Assembly: GCA_015520865.1 (NCBI GenBank)
Contig: WAPE01000092.1
Location: 1 to 13,217, forward strand
Length of the DNA: 13,217 nt
DNA from: Candidatus Iainarchaeum sp.
Lineage (GTDB): Archaea; Iainarchaeota; Iainarchaeia; JAADDC01
Reading direction: 5' to 3'
Notes under the pieces: model-generated
What the model saw: the letters and a program-made list of their open reading frames with translations, nothing else
Database searches by the model: none
Told to the model about the DNA's origin: nothing
Translations under genes and position numbers: made by a program
In this document: positions 1 through 5,634 of the stretch, piece after piece
How the letters are laid out: each line of letters opens with the position of its first letter
Position numbering within the stretch: the first letter of the stretch is position 1

Positions 1-231
1 CGTCCACCCTTCACCGGGTGGAACGACGTCGTAGTGGGTAACAAAGAGGATCGTCTTCCCAGAACCGGTTCCTCTAACGATGACATTTGGGATTCCCTTC
101 ATATCCCAAACAACCTCTGCCTTGAGCCCCCTTTCTTCCGCAGCCTTCACTATCACCTCTACAGCCTTCTCCCTATTCTTCCCTTCCGACGTATCGATGG
201 AAACGAGCTCCTTAAGGAGGTCGAGGTCCAT
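1..231 (-). CDS. M20-family zinc peptidase/deacylase, N-terminal part (runs off window)
   Basis: This is the first 77 codons of a minus-strand gene that continues past base 1. The start reads MDLDLLKELVSIDTSEG, and about 65 residues in comes THYDVVPPGEGW. That is the first metal-binding motif of the M20 family (usually GHxDVVP; here the Gly is Thr and His is kept). M20 enzymes include succinyl-diaminopimelate desuccinylase, acetylornithine/acetyl-lysine deacetylases and carboxypeptidases; the substrate cannot be decided from this piece. I chose ATG at 231 over the in-frame ATG at 252 because a TATA-like element (minus strand GTTTTTAGG, about 255-262) lies about 27 nt upstream of 231, which fits a leaderless message, and because family members usually begin close to the LxxLVSIDT segment. 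It opposes the dUTPase-type gene at 263. Confidence 0.85.
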   Translation of the reverse strand, partial: MDLDLLKELVSIDTSEGKNREKAVEVIVKAAEERGLKAEVVWDMKGIPNVIVRGTGSGKTILFVTHYDVVPPGEGWT

Positions 232-262
232 GTTATAATCCCTTCTGGTCATCCCTAAAAAC
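232..262. promoter_or_regulatory. Two crossed TATA boxes between divergent genes
   Basis: The 31-bp spacer holds TTATAAT (233-239) about 27 nt upstream of the plus-strand ATG at 263. On the minus strand it holds GTTTTTAGG (262-254) about 27 nt upstream of the ATG at 231. Each gene's TATA lies next to the other gene's start codon. No Shine-Dalgarno sequence precedes either start, so both messages are inferred to be leaderless. Confidence 0.55.
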
Positions 263-757
263 ATGATCCTCCCCGGCGAAGAAGTTGCAAAGCATATCAA
301 GGAGTACGTCAAAATAAACCCAAACGGCGTTGACGTGGCTCCAAAAAAGATTTTTAGACTTCCGGATGAAGGAGAAATCTTTTTCGAAGGAAAGAAGAGG
401 GGGTTTGTAATCAATGGGAACTTCGTTCCCCTAATGGAAGCTCTGAAAGAAGTTACTCCCGACGGTGATTTCTGGATCCTCGAGCCAGGAAGGTACTACG
501 TGGTCTTTCCTGAGGTAGAAATCCCTCTTGACGTGGTTGGCTTTGCCTATCCACGAAGCACGCTTAACAGACTTGGGATTATAAAGAGCCAGACGGCCGT
601 CTTCGATCCAGGTTACAAAGGCGAATGGAACCAAACCTTCTGGATTCCGATAAAGGCAAGGATCCACGTAAAGGAAGCTTGGGTGCATCTCGTTTTCGTG
701 AAGAATACTGGAGTAAGTGGAAGATACGAAGGATTCTGGCAGGGAGAGAGGTACTAA
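263..757 (+). CDS. dUTPase/dCTP deaminase superfamily protein (probable dUTP diphosphatase)
   Basis: A 164-residue protein of the trimeric Dcd/dUTPase fold, which removes dUTP (dUTP to dUMP plus pyrophosphate) or deaminates dCTP and so keeps uracil out of DNA. Visible landmarks are the P-R-S-T-L-N-R-L-G-I segment at residues 97-106 (equivalent to the PRSSLARLG/RSGLA phosphate-binding motif), T-A-V-F-D-P-G-Y-K-G-E at 111-121 (motif around the catalytic/uracil-binding strand, DPGYxG type), and a C-terminal Y-E-G-F-W-Q-G-E-R-Y resembling the closing YQGQ arm of Dcd proteins. The length matches archaeal dUTPases of this superfamily and is shorter than typical Dcd. Whether it is a pure dUTPase or bifunctional cannot be told here. 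The start at 263 has no Shine-Dalgarno but a TATA box 27 nt upstream, so it looks leaderless. Confidence 0.88.
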   Translation: MILPGEEVAKHIKEYVKINPNGVDVAPKKIFRLPDEGEIFFEGKKRGFVINGNFVPLMEALKEVTPDGDFWILEPGRYYVVFPEVEIPLDVVGFAYPRSTLNRLGIIKSQTAVFDPGYKGEWNQTFWIPIKARIHVKEAWVHLVFVKNTGVSGRYEGFWQGERY

Positions 758-787
758 AAGTTAAAAGCCGTCACCACCATTTTATTT

Positions 788-849
788 TAAACGTGATGAC
801 GTGTACAACCGCTGACGGAAGGATGATGAGCTGCGAACCGGCTGATTAT
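788..849 (+). ncRNA. Box C/D guide sRNA (double guide)
   Basis: The elements appear in perfect order and spacing: box C GTGATGA (793-799), a 12-nt guide (800-811), box D' CTGA (812-815), a 7-nt spacer, box C' ATGATGA (823-829), a second 12-nt guide (830-841) and box D CTGA (842-845). Two 12-nt guide gaps are the norm for archaeal C/D sRNAs, which direct 2'-O-methylation of rRNA or tRNA with L7Ae, Nop5 and fibrillarin. By the N+5 rule the D' guide would methylate the fifth base of CGGUUGUACACG, and the D guide the fifth base of CCGGUUCGCAGC, both U. I could not assign the targets. A TATA-like GTTAAAAG (about 759-766) lies about 27 nt before the expected 5' end. Box D abuts the stop codon of the opposing nucleotidyltransferase gene. 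The ends are approximate. Confidence 0.85.
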
Positions 850-1370
850 AGGAGCTCGTAGATCTTCGGGCATTGCCTTTTTAACCGATAAAGAATCGCT
901 TTAGGAGGCTCACTGAACTTCCTCCTCAATATATCGACGGGATCCTTCACCTTTCCTAGGAGAAACTTCACGTCATAGATATCTCTTTCTGAACAGCGAG
1001 CATAGTAGAGCTTTTCTCCGAGAATATCCTCATCGGACAATACTGGGATGCCCTCTAATACCTCATAGCCGAGCAATCTATTTTCTTGCTCATTTCTACG
1101 ATGCAACTCGATTTTTACAGACTCATGTGTGGAGGGATCCTCTACGATGATAACAGGTTCAAGAACGATCCTATTTAAGCCGGTCAGCTCTTTGAAGATC
1201 CGTTCAGAGAAGGATTCCCAACCTACTCTCCACGTGAAGAAATCCAAGTCATAACTAGGTCGATGAGAGTACTTCAGGGAAAGGGCGGTTCCTCCCCCAA
1301 GAAAAATTCCTTCTGTGCTGAGGTATTTGCTCAAACGATTTAGTATGATCCTCTGAAGTCTTGTAAGCAT
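846..1370 (-). CDS. AbiEii/AbiGii-type nucleotidyltransferase, short form
   Basis: A 174-residue protein with the nucleotidyltransferase hallmark of the AbiEii toxin family: F-L-G-G-G-T-A-L-S-L near residue 23, then H-R-P-S-Y-D-L-D-F-F, where D-x-D would bind the two metals. The downstream segment L-G-E-K-L-Y-Y-A...R-D-I-Y-D-V-K-F-L-L carries the conserved Lys and the RDxYD motif. Known AbiEii proteins are toxins that transfer nucleotides, for example to tRNA, and are normally paired with an AbiEi antitoxin in one operon. No AbiEi-like winged-helix gene is visible here; the only candidate partner is the divergent 99-residue gene at 1401. The protein is shorter than classical AbiEii (about 300 residues), so it may be a compact relative with another role. 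ATG 1370 lies about 26 nt from a TATA-like TTTTATTTT (minus strand), with no Shine-Dalgarno. By eye the base composition is more AT-rich than its neighbours. Confidence 0.85.
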   Translation of the reverse strand: MLTRLQRIILNRLSKYLSTEGIFLGGGTALSLKYSHRPSYDLDFFTWRVGWESFSERIFKELTGLNRIVLEPVIIVEDPSTHESVKIELHRRNEQENRLLGYEVLEGIPVLSDEDILGEKLYYARCSERDIYDVKFLLGKVKDPVDILRRKFSEPPKAILYRLKRQCPKIYELL

Positions 1371-1400
1371 CGATTATATTCTCTTCTAGGCAAAATAAAA
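1371..1400. promoter_or_regulatory. Two crossed TATA boxes between divergent genes
   Basis: The 30-bp spacer contains TTATATT (1374-1380), about 24 nt upstream of the plus start at 1401. On the minus strand TTTTATTTT (about 1400-1392) is about 26 nt upstream of the minus start at 1370. This is the same crossed layout as at 232-262. The two pre-initiation complexes would overlap, so the genes should compete for initiation. Confidence 0.55.
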
Positions 1401-1700
1401 ATGATGTACCTCGAGAGGTTTCGATGGGGAGACTGGACCAAGGGGGAAGAGCTTAGCAACGCACTCCAAAGAGGATTTTTACCAGCCGTTTACGAGTACG
1501 TCTATCTAACGGGAGATAGGGACAGGGTGAAGCGAGAGATACTGGGAACGTTAGGCAATCCACTTATTCCCGAGGTTCGTCGTAAACTCCTCTGGCTTTT
1601 GAGAGTACTCGACAGGCTACGATTTAGGGAAAGAGAGGATGGCTGGATAATGGTTATGCTTCCGGGGAAGGTCGTGGGTTGGCTGAAAAGGGAGGAATGA
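1401..1700 (+). CDS. Unrecognised 99-residue basic protein
   Basis: I do not recognise a family. The protein begins MMYLERFRWGDW (ATG ATG, either could be used). It is rich in Arg, Lys, Leu and Trp and looks helical, with a segment G-N-P-L-I-P-E-V-R-R-K-L-L-W-L-L and a short C-terminal strand-like part ending G-W-L-K-R-E-E. There is no signal peptide, membrane span or cysteine. It is probably real: codon use resembles its neighbours and a TATA box (1374-1380) sits about 24 nt ahead of the start. It shares a 30-bp spacer with the AbiEii-like gene, so a regulatory or antitoxin role is conceivable, but no helix-turn-helix is evident and this is only an inference from position. Confidence 0.6.
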   Translation: MMYLERFRWGDWTKGEELSNALQRGFLPAVYEYVYLTGDRDRVKREILGTLGNPLIPEVRRKLLWLLRVLDRLRFREREDGWIMVMLPGKVVGWLKREE

Positions 1701-1713
1701 GTCCCGGATCTCG

Positions 1714-1766
1714 TATTATACTTTTCGCGACATAAGATAAAAGTGTAAGAAAACCAGGGGAGGTGG
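1714..1766 (+). promoter_or_regulatory. TATA box and strong Shine-Dalgarno for the hydrolase gene
   Basis: TATTATAC (1714-1721) predicts a start of transcription near 1743-1747. GGGGAGGTGG (1757-1766) is an almost perfect match to the archaeal anti-Shine-Dalgarno and ends 4 nt before the ATG at 1771. This gene is leadered, unlike many in the window. Confidence 0.6.
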
Positions 1767-1770
1767 AAGG

Positions 1771-2427
1771 ATGAAGAGCTTCGAGGTAGATGGCGTGAAA
1801 ATCGAGTGGATCGGGCACGCAACCTTCAGGATCAGGTACAGGGATCTCGTGATTTACATCGATCCCTATATCATCGACAAGAATCCGGATCCAGCCGATC
1901 TTGTGCTTATAACCCACGATCACTTCGACCACTGCGATAGGGAAGCCCTCCAGAAGGTCCTTAGAGGGGACACCTACGTTATCGCCGACGTAGCATGCAA
2001 GGGAAAGGTTCCTGCCAACGTTTACGTGAAACCCGGCGACGTCGTTGAATGGAAGGGCATAGGCATCGAGGTCGTTCCTTCCTACAACGTAGGGAAGCAG
2101 TTCCATCCAAAGGAAAAACAGTACAGCGGATACCTCATAAAGCTCGGTAGAGTAACGGTATACCATCCGGGAGACACGGACCTCATACCCGAGATGGAGC
2201 AACTAAAGGGGAGAGTGACGGTAGCACTACTGCCCATTGGCGGAACCTATACGATGGACGAAAGGGACGCAGCAGAAGCCGTTAGGATCATCCAGCCCGA
2301 GTACGTGATTCCCATGCACTACAACTTCCTTCCCGGGCTAGAAAAAGATCCAAAGAAGTTCGAGGAACTCGTAGGAGACGCCGCCAAGGTCGTCATACTA
2401 GAACCCCTAGGGAAACCGAGGCAGTAA
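1771..2427 (+). CDS. Metallo-beta-lactamase fold hydrolase (UPF0173-like)
   Basis: A 218-residue single-domain MBL-fold protein. The metal site is clear: T-H-D-H-F-D-H (residues 48-54) gives the HxHxDH motif, H-P-G-D-T-D (132-137) supplies the bridging Asp, and I-P-M-H-Y-N (180-185) supplies the C-terminal His 183. The N-terminal W-I-G-H-A-T-F pattern is characteristic of the UPF0173/YtkL-like branch annotated as metal-dependent hydrolase or L-ascorbate-6-P lactonase-like. The true substrate of this archaeal branch is not known to me. It is cytoplasmic, with no signal peptide. A strong Shine-Dalgarno fixes the ATG start. Its last 35 bases overlap the 3' end of the convergent membrane exporter gene. 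Confidence 0.92.
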   Translation: MKSFEVDGVKIEWIGHATFRIRYRDLVIYIDPYIIDKNPDPADLVLITHDHFDHCDREALQKVLRGDTYVIADVACKGKVPANVYVKPGDVVEWKGIGIEVVPSYNVGKQFHPKEKQYSGYLIKLGRVTVYHPGDTDLIPEMEQLKGRVTVALLPIGGTYTMDERDAAEAVRIIQPEYVIPMHYNFLPGLEKDPKKFEELVGDAAKVVILEPLGKPRQ

Positions 2428-2830
2428 GAACGATGAGACCCGAAACAAGCGTTCCGGCCAATAACCCGACGGCCGTCTTAATGGGCGAAAGGTTGAAGAG
2501 GTAGGCAAAGAGGGAACCGCTGTAAGCTCCACTTCCAGGCAGTGGAACGGCAACGAAGAGAAATAGAGCAAGCTCCCCATATCGATCAATGTAACTCCTT
2601 CTCTTCTTCCTTATTTTGTCGATAAAGGTATCGTAGAGATAGCCAAGGGGCGTTTTTCTTACAGTGGTCTCGATTTTCTCGAGGAATAGGTAGGAGAGGA
2701 ATCCTCCGAGGAAGGAAAGGAAGGAGGAAATGATCCACGCAAGAAAGGGATTTACTCCTTGAAGAATAGCCAGAGGAATAGCCCCACGGTTTTCAATGAA
2801 GGGAAGGATCGAGAGAAGGAGCCAGTACAT
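2393..2830 (-). CDS. Small multidrug-export-type membrane protein (PF06695-like)
   Basis: A 145-residue integral membrane protein. The family pattern is visible: E-N-R-G-A-I-P-L-A-I-L-Q-G-V-N-P near the N-terminus, then hydrophobic spans, a charged cytosolic loop (E-K-I-E-T-T-V-R-K to K-K-R-R-S-Y-I-D-R-Y-G), the diagnostic V-P-L-P-G-S-G-A-Y-S-G, and a final hydrophobic pair of helices. The family is annotated as putative small multi-drug export protein, and the evidence for export is thin. I chose ATG at 2830 (MYWLLLSILPF). The frame stays open upstream to 2977, but those 49 residues are polar, unlike the family, and coincide with a C/D guide RNA and the end of the ATPase gene. The sequence GTGATC just before the ATG could pair with the 3' end of 16S rRNA. 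The 3' end overlaps the MBL gene by 35 bp. Confidence 0.85.
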   Translation of the reverse strand: MYWLLLSILPFIENRGAIPLAILQGVNPFLAWIISSFLSFLGGFLSYLFLEKIETTVRKTPLGYLYDTFIDKIRKKRRSYIDRYGELALFLFVAVPLPGSGAYSGSLFAYLFNLSPIKTAVGLLAGTLVSGLIVLTASVSLGVLV

Positions 2831-2835
2831 GGGAT

Positions 2836-2894
2836 CACGCTCAGGACAGAGTGGTTTCCTCACCCTTCGGCTACACCCGTTCTCATCATCGCAG
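2836..2894 (-). ncRNA. Box C/D guide sRNA upstream of the membrane exporter
   Basis: Reading the minus strand: box C ATGATGA (2889-2883), a 12-nt guide (2882-2871), box D' CCGA (2870-2867, one mismatch to CUGA), a 3-nt spacer, box C' GTGAGGA (2863-2857, one mismatch), a 12-nt guide (2856-2845) and box D CTGA (2844-2841). Perfect terminal boxes with degenerate internal ones and two exact 12-nt gaps are typical of archaeal C/D sRNAs. By N+5 the predicted modified bases are the fifth base (A) of CUACACCCGUUC and the fifth base (G) of GACAGAGUGGUU; targets not assigned. A TATA-like GTTATTTTAAC (2925-2915), directly after the ATPase stop codon, predicts a 5' end near 2894. Box D ends 10 nt before the exporter's start codon, so the guide RNA may be processed from that message. 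Confidence 0.75.
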
Positions 2895-2927
2895 TTATAA
2901 AGGGGTTGGGGAACGTTAAAATAACCT

Positions 2928-4121
2928 TCAGAGGAACCAAGGTGGGATGAAGTATAGGCCGTCCTTCTTTTCGGCATCTCCTAACCTTATAATGACCCCG
3001 TGGGGGGATTCCAGAGATTCCATGACTCTATAAATAAGTTTGGAGCGTCTCTTCGTTGTTTTTACCTCAACAGGGACGTTCTTTACGATAAAATCAATTT
3101 CGCCAGACTTATCCCTCCAGAAATAGACCCTCTCGAAGTACTGCACGAGATGGCGTGCGACGAAGTTTTCCAATAGCCTACCTAGATCATCCCGTTCATT
3201 GATATGACGGAAGTCTGAAATAACGACATTCCTCAGACCCGTATCGTAAAAATAAAGCTTTGGTCTCTTTCGGAGACCGGCAAGAGAGCTGCTATACTGA
3301 AATACTCGAAAAAGAACGAAGGTTTGCTCAAGAATGCTTAAATAACCTTCAACAGTCCTAAGAGAGGTGTTGCTTACCTCCGCCACATGATTCTTGTTTA
3401 AAAGCCCTCCAACAATTCTTGCCAGGGCCTCAAGAACTCGTATAAACTTGGTGTGCTCCCTCACACCCAAAAAACCAAAAACGTCCCTGTCTAGATAGGA
3501 AACAAGGATCTGCTTCAATATTTCGACCTTTTCCTCGTAGTTTTGAGCTAGAACTACCCTTGGATATCCTCCGTAGACGACATACTCCTGCCACAACCGC
3601 TCAAGAAACGGGTTCGACCTGAGGGGAAATTCATCTTCGTTTCCAGATAGAATAGAAATGCTTATTTCTCGAAGCTCCTTATGGAGCTCCGCTAACTCTT
3701 CATCGTTCCATACCACAAATTCGTGGAAGTTTAGGGGTAGAAGCTCTATCCTGGCAGCCCGTCCGACGAGTTCCCCGCTCACCTTCACCTTTACGTCGAA
3801 GGAACCGCTTCCCGAGGCAACGAAGCGGAAACCCTCCACATCGTGAAGGTACTTCAGTTTTCTACCAATCTCAGGGTCGTACTGAGCTTCATCCAAACAG
3901 AACTTTTTGGATCTTAACGACCTTGCAAAGCTCTTGATGTCCCTGAGGGAGCGAAGTACATCGGGGTCATCCAAGGAAAAGTACGGAATTTTCCTTTCTT
4001 CTGAAAGATGTTTTAGCAGCGTAGTCTTTCCGGCTTGGCGAGGTCCTACAAGAATGACCGAGAAGTCTCGATCCATCCACTTCTTTACCCTTTCCTCGAC
4101 CTCCCTCCACTTGTACTCCAC
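2928..4121 (-). CDS. AAA_14/DUF4143 ATPase with C-terminal nuclease-like domain
   Basis: A 397-residue ATPase. The Walker A motif is G-P-R-Q-A-G-K-T-T (residues 26-34), Walker B is F-C-L-D-E-A-Q (74-80) and the sensor-like A-S-G-S-G-S is at 102-107. The middle contains a probable winged-helix segment (about 220-270: N-K-N-H-V-A-E-V-S-N-T-S-L-R-T-V-E-G-Y-L). The C-terminal DUF4143-type domain holds G-E-I-D-F (340-344) followed by V-E-V-K (351-354), which has the look of a PD-(D/E)xK nuclease core. This large archaeal/bacterial family has many paralogues per genome. Its cellular role is unsettled; defence or mobile-element links have been suggested. GTG 4121 is chosen because CTATAAGG (minus strand 4150-4143) lies about 26 nt upstream, fitting a leaderless message; there is no nearby Shine-Dalgarno. 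The gene and the spacer behind it look more AT-rich than the flanking genes, so acquisition by transfer is possible. Confidence 0.92.
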   Translation of the reverse strand: MEYKWREVEERVKKWMDRDFSVILVGPRQAGKTTLLKHLSEERKIPYFSLDDPDVLRSLRDIKSFARSLRSKKFCLDEAQYDPEIGRKLKYLHDVEGFRFVASGSGSFDVKVKVSGELVGRAARIELLPLNFHEFVVWNDEELAELHKELREISISILSGNEDEFPLRSNPFLERLWQEYVVYGGYPRVVLAQNYEEKVEILKQILVSYLDRDVFGFLGVREHTKFIRVLEALARIVGGLLNKNHVAEVSNTSLRTVEGYLSILEQTFVLFRVFQYSSSLAGLRKRPKLYFYDTGLRNVVISDFRHINERDDLGRLLENFVARHLVQYFERVYFWRDKSGEIDFIVKNVPVEVKTTKRRSKLIYRVMESLESPHGVIIRLGDAEKKDGLYFIPPWFL

Positions 4122-4142
4122 ATAAAAACCTACAGCGGTTCT

Positions 4143-4150
4143 CCTTATAG
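4143..4150 (-). promoter_or_regulatory. TATA box of the DUF4143 ATPase
   Basis: CTATAAGG on the minus strand is centred about 26 nt upstream of the GTG at 4121, which is the only good start in this frame near the domain boundary. The position supports leaderless initiation there. Confidence 0.5.
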
Positions 4151-4168
4151 GGTTTTTCCATAACTATT

Positions 4169-4214
4169 GTTCACTATTTTACCTGGAAAATAATGAAGTA
4201 TGGTTCACAATTTT
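4169..4214. repeat. 28-bp inverted repeat and related direct repeats in an AT-rich divergent spacer
   Basis: TTCACTATTTT (4170-4180), six bases ACCTGG, then AAAATAATGAA (4187-4197) form an inverted repeat whose 11-bp arms match at 10 positions. In addition GTTCACTATTTT (4169-4180) recurs as GTTCACAATTTT (4203-4214), 34 bp downstream, with one mismatch. The element lies upstream of both the ATPase (minus) and NMD3 (plus) promoters. A regulator operator, a hairpin, or a remnant of a small mobile element are all possible; nothing here decides between them. Confidence 0.6.
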
Positions 4215-4257
4215 TCTATTATACATAACACACCTCCTTAAAGACCTCCCCCCAGTT

Positions 4258-4935
4258 ATGGGTGTGAAGGTATGTCCCCGCTGTGGAAGGACGGAGAAGG
4301 AGGTCCCCTTCATAGGGTTCTTCTGTAGGGACTGCTATCTGGAGCTAAATCCCCCCATAAAGGAGAGCGAGATAAAGTTAAAGGTCTGTCCTACCTGCGG
4401 AAGGATCTTCGTCGGATACTGGACGGAGTTTGACCTAACGAAGGTGGCCAAGTGGATAAAGGACCACATAAAGATCTCCAACGACGTAGAAAAGCCGATA
4501 CTCACCATAACGCTGGGTAAGGAAGACGAAAAGACCATAGAATACCGGGGTATCCTAACGGGGGTCATCCAGGGGACCCCCATTGAATACAGGTTCAGTG
4601 GCACCGTGAGGAAGGTCTACGAGCAGTGTCCTTACTGTGCCAGAAGGGCAGGAGGCTACTACGAGGCGGTCATCCAGCTACGAGGAGAACGCTGGAAAGA
4701 GCTCTACAAGGAGGTCATCGATAGGATTTCTAAAGAAAAGGACCCGAAGGCCTTCGTGACGAAGGAAGTTCCCCGGCGAGAGGGCATCGATATCTTCGTG
4801 GGATCAAAGAAGGTGGCAGAAAAGGTGGCGAAGAAGCTAAAGCAGTTGGGAGCCAAGGTAAAGTTCTCCTACGAACAGGTAACGGAGAAGGACGGAAAAC
4901 CCGTCACCAGGGAGTTCATATCGATACGGCTTTAG
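4258..4935 (+). CDS. NMD3-family protein (archaeal 50S-associated zinc protein)
   Basis: A 225-residue homologue of the N-terminal part of eukaryotic NMD3, the 60S ribosomal export/maturation adaptor. Archaea have no nucleus, so a role in late large-subunit assembly or quality control is inferred. Four CxxC pairs are visible: C6/C9 (CPRCGR), C23/C26 (CRDC), C44/C47 (CPTCGR) and C124/C127 (CPYC), enough for two zinc sites. A C-terminal lysine-rich alpha/beta segment follows (V-G-S-K-K-V-A-E-K-V-A-K-K-L near residue 182). The length is typical for archaeal members, which lack the eukaryotic export-signal tail. ATG 4258 is annotated, but GTG at 4264 (MKVCPRCG) lies 24 nt from a TATA-like CTTAAAG (4237-4243) and may be the true leaderless start. 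TTATACATAAC at 4219-4229 is an alternative TATA. It overlaps the convergent phosphoesterase by 4 bp. Confidence 0.92.
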   Translation: MGVKVCPRCGRTEKEVPFIGFFCRDCYLELNPPIKESEIKLKVCPTCGRIFVGYWTEFDLTKVAKWIKDHIKISNDVEKPILTITLGKEDEKTIEYRGILTGVIQGTPIEYRFSGTVRKVYEQCPYCARRAGGYYEAVIQLRGERWKELYKEVIDRISKEKDPKAFVTKEVPRREGIDIFVGSKKVAEKVAKKLKQLGAKVKFSYEQVTEKDGKPVTREFISIRL

Positions 4936-5531
4936 GGCCAGATGAGCTTCGGCTCACCGCTCGGTTCTATTTCCACTATAACTCCTCTTTTTCCAGGATT
5001 TACAACGAGAGTACCGCCCAACATCTCCTTATAGCCTTCTCTCTCATGAATGTGCCCCACTATTGCGATTCTAGGGACATATTCCTCGATGTACCATCGA
5101 ACGGTCTCGCTACCGGCGTCGACCCCACTATAGGTGAAGGCCAGTGTTGTTCCTTTAGGAGGAGCATGGGACACGAGAACATCGACGTAGCCGATCCTCT
5201 CGAGGACGTCGTAAGCATAGTCCTCGTTCCACTCGAAGATCGTGTTGAAGGGGGTTGGAGGAGATCCTCCGAGGCCTCCAAAAGTGATTCCGAGGAGCGT
5301 CTTCCTTTCTCCATGGAGGTTCATATAGTTGGGGATCCATTCAGGGAGCTCGTTGTTCCCCGGAACGGAAAGGCAGGTTTTTCGGCCGCAGATCCTCATA
5401 AATCGTATAAATTCTTCCCTACTGCCGCGGGTAGCATCTCCAGCATTTATGTAAGCATCAACCTCTGTGTTTAGAAGGATTTCCAGCCTTTTGAAGTCTC
5501 CGTGGAGATCAGCAAACGCCAGGAACCTCAT
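4932..5531 (-). CDS. Calcineurin-like metallophosphoesterase
   Basis: A 199-residue enzyme with all five metallophosphoesterase blocks: D8-x-H10 (ADLHGD), G31-D32, G58-N59-N60-E61, S121-H122 and G159-H-I-H162. These bind two metals and activate water for phosphoester hydrolysis. The short single-domain layout resembles the YfcE/MJ0936 or Rv0805-like families of phosphodiesterases. The physiological substrate cannot be read from sequence. The GNNE block has Asn where many members have His (GNHD/E), a known variant. The start ATG 5531 has a good Shine-Dalgarno, GAGGTGG, on the minus strand 5 nt upstream. The 12-bp repeat AAGATCCGAACC lies in its leader. It converges on NMD3 with a 4-bp overlap and diverges from the fdhD-like gene. 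Confidence 0.92.
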   Translation of the reverse strand: MRFLAFADLHGDFKRLEILLNTEVDAYINAGDATRGSREEFIRFMRICGRKTCLSVPGNNELPEWIPNYMNLHGERKTLLGITFGGLGGSPPTPFNTIFEWNEDYAYDVLERIGYVDVLVSHAPPKGTTLAFTYSGVDAGSETVRWYIEEYVPRIAIVGHIHEREGYKEMLGGTLVVNPGKRGVIVEIEPSGEPKLIWP

Positions 5532-5543
5532 CCAACCACCTCG

Positions 5544-5594
5544 AAGATCCGAACCAACATAACAACCTCCCCTTGAAATTCTAAGATCCGAACC
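5544..5594. repeat. Two exact 12-bp direct repeats in a divergent promoter region
   Basis: AAGATCCGAACC occurs at 5544-5555 and again at 5583-5594, 39 bp apart start to start. The second copy directly abuts the TATA-like CTTAAAA (5594-5600) of the fdhD-like gene, where the BRE would be. The first lies in the leader of the phosphoesterase gene, next to its Shine-Dalgarno. Placement at both promoters suggests a regulator binding site; the regulator is unknown. Confidence 0.6.
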
Positions 5595-5600
5595 TTAAAA
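5594..5600 (+). promoter_or_regulatory. TATA box of the fdhD-like gene
   Basis: CTTAAAA is centred 38 nt before the ATG at 5635. This predicts a short leader of about 12 nt holding the purine-rich GGGGGCGAGGGA that ends at the start codon and may act as a weak Shine-Dalgarno. Confidence 0.45.
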
Positions 5601-5634
5601 CCGTTTCCACCACCCTACCTAAGGGGGCGAGGGA

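Noticed and set aside
1654..2202. 182-codon open frame on the minus strand opposite the MBL-fold hydrolase
   Set aside because: It mirrors the codons of a clear enzyme gene, has no domain, promoter or Shine-Dalgarno of its own, and its sequence looks like antisense translation.
2831..2977. N-terminal extension of the membrane-exporter frame up to 2977
   Set aside because: The 49 extra residues are polar, unlike the family. They overlap the ATPase 3' end and a C/D guide RNA, and the family's conserved start matches ATG 2830.
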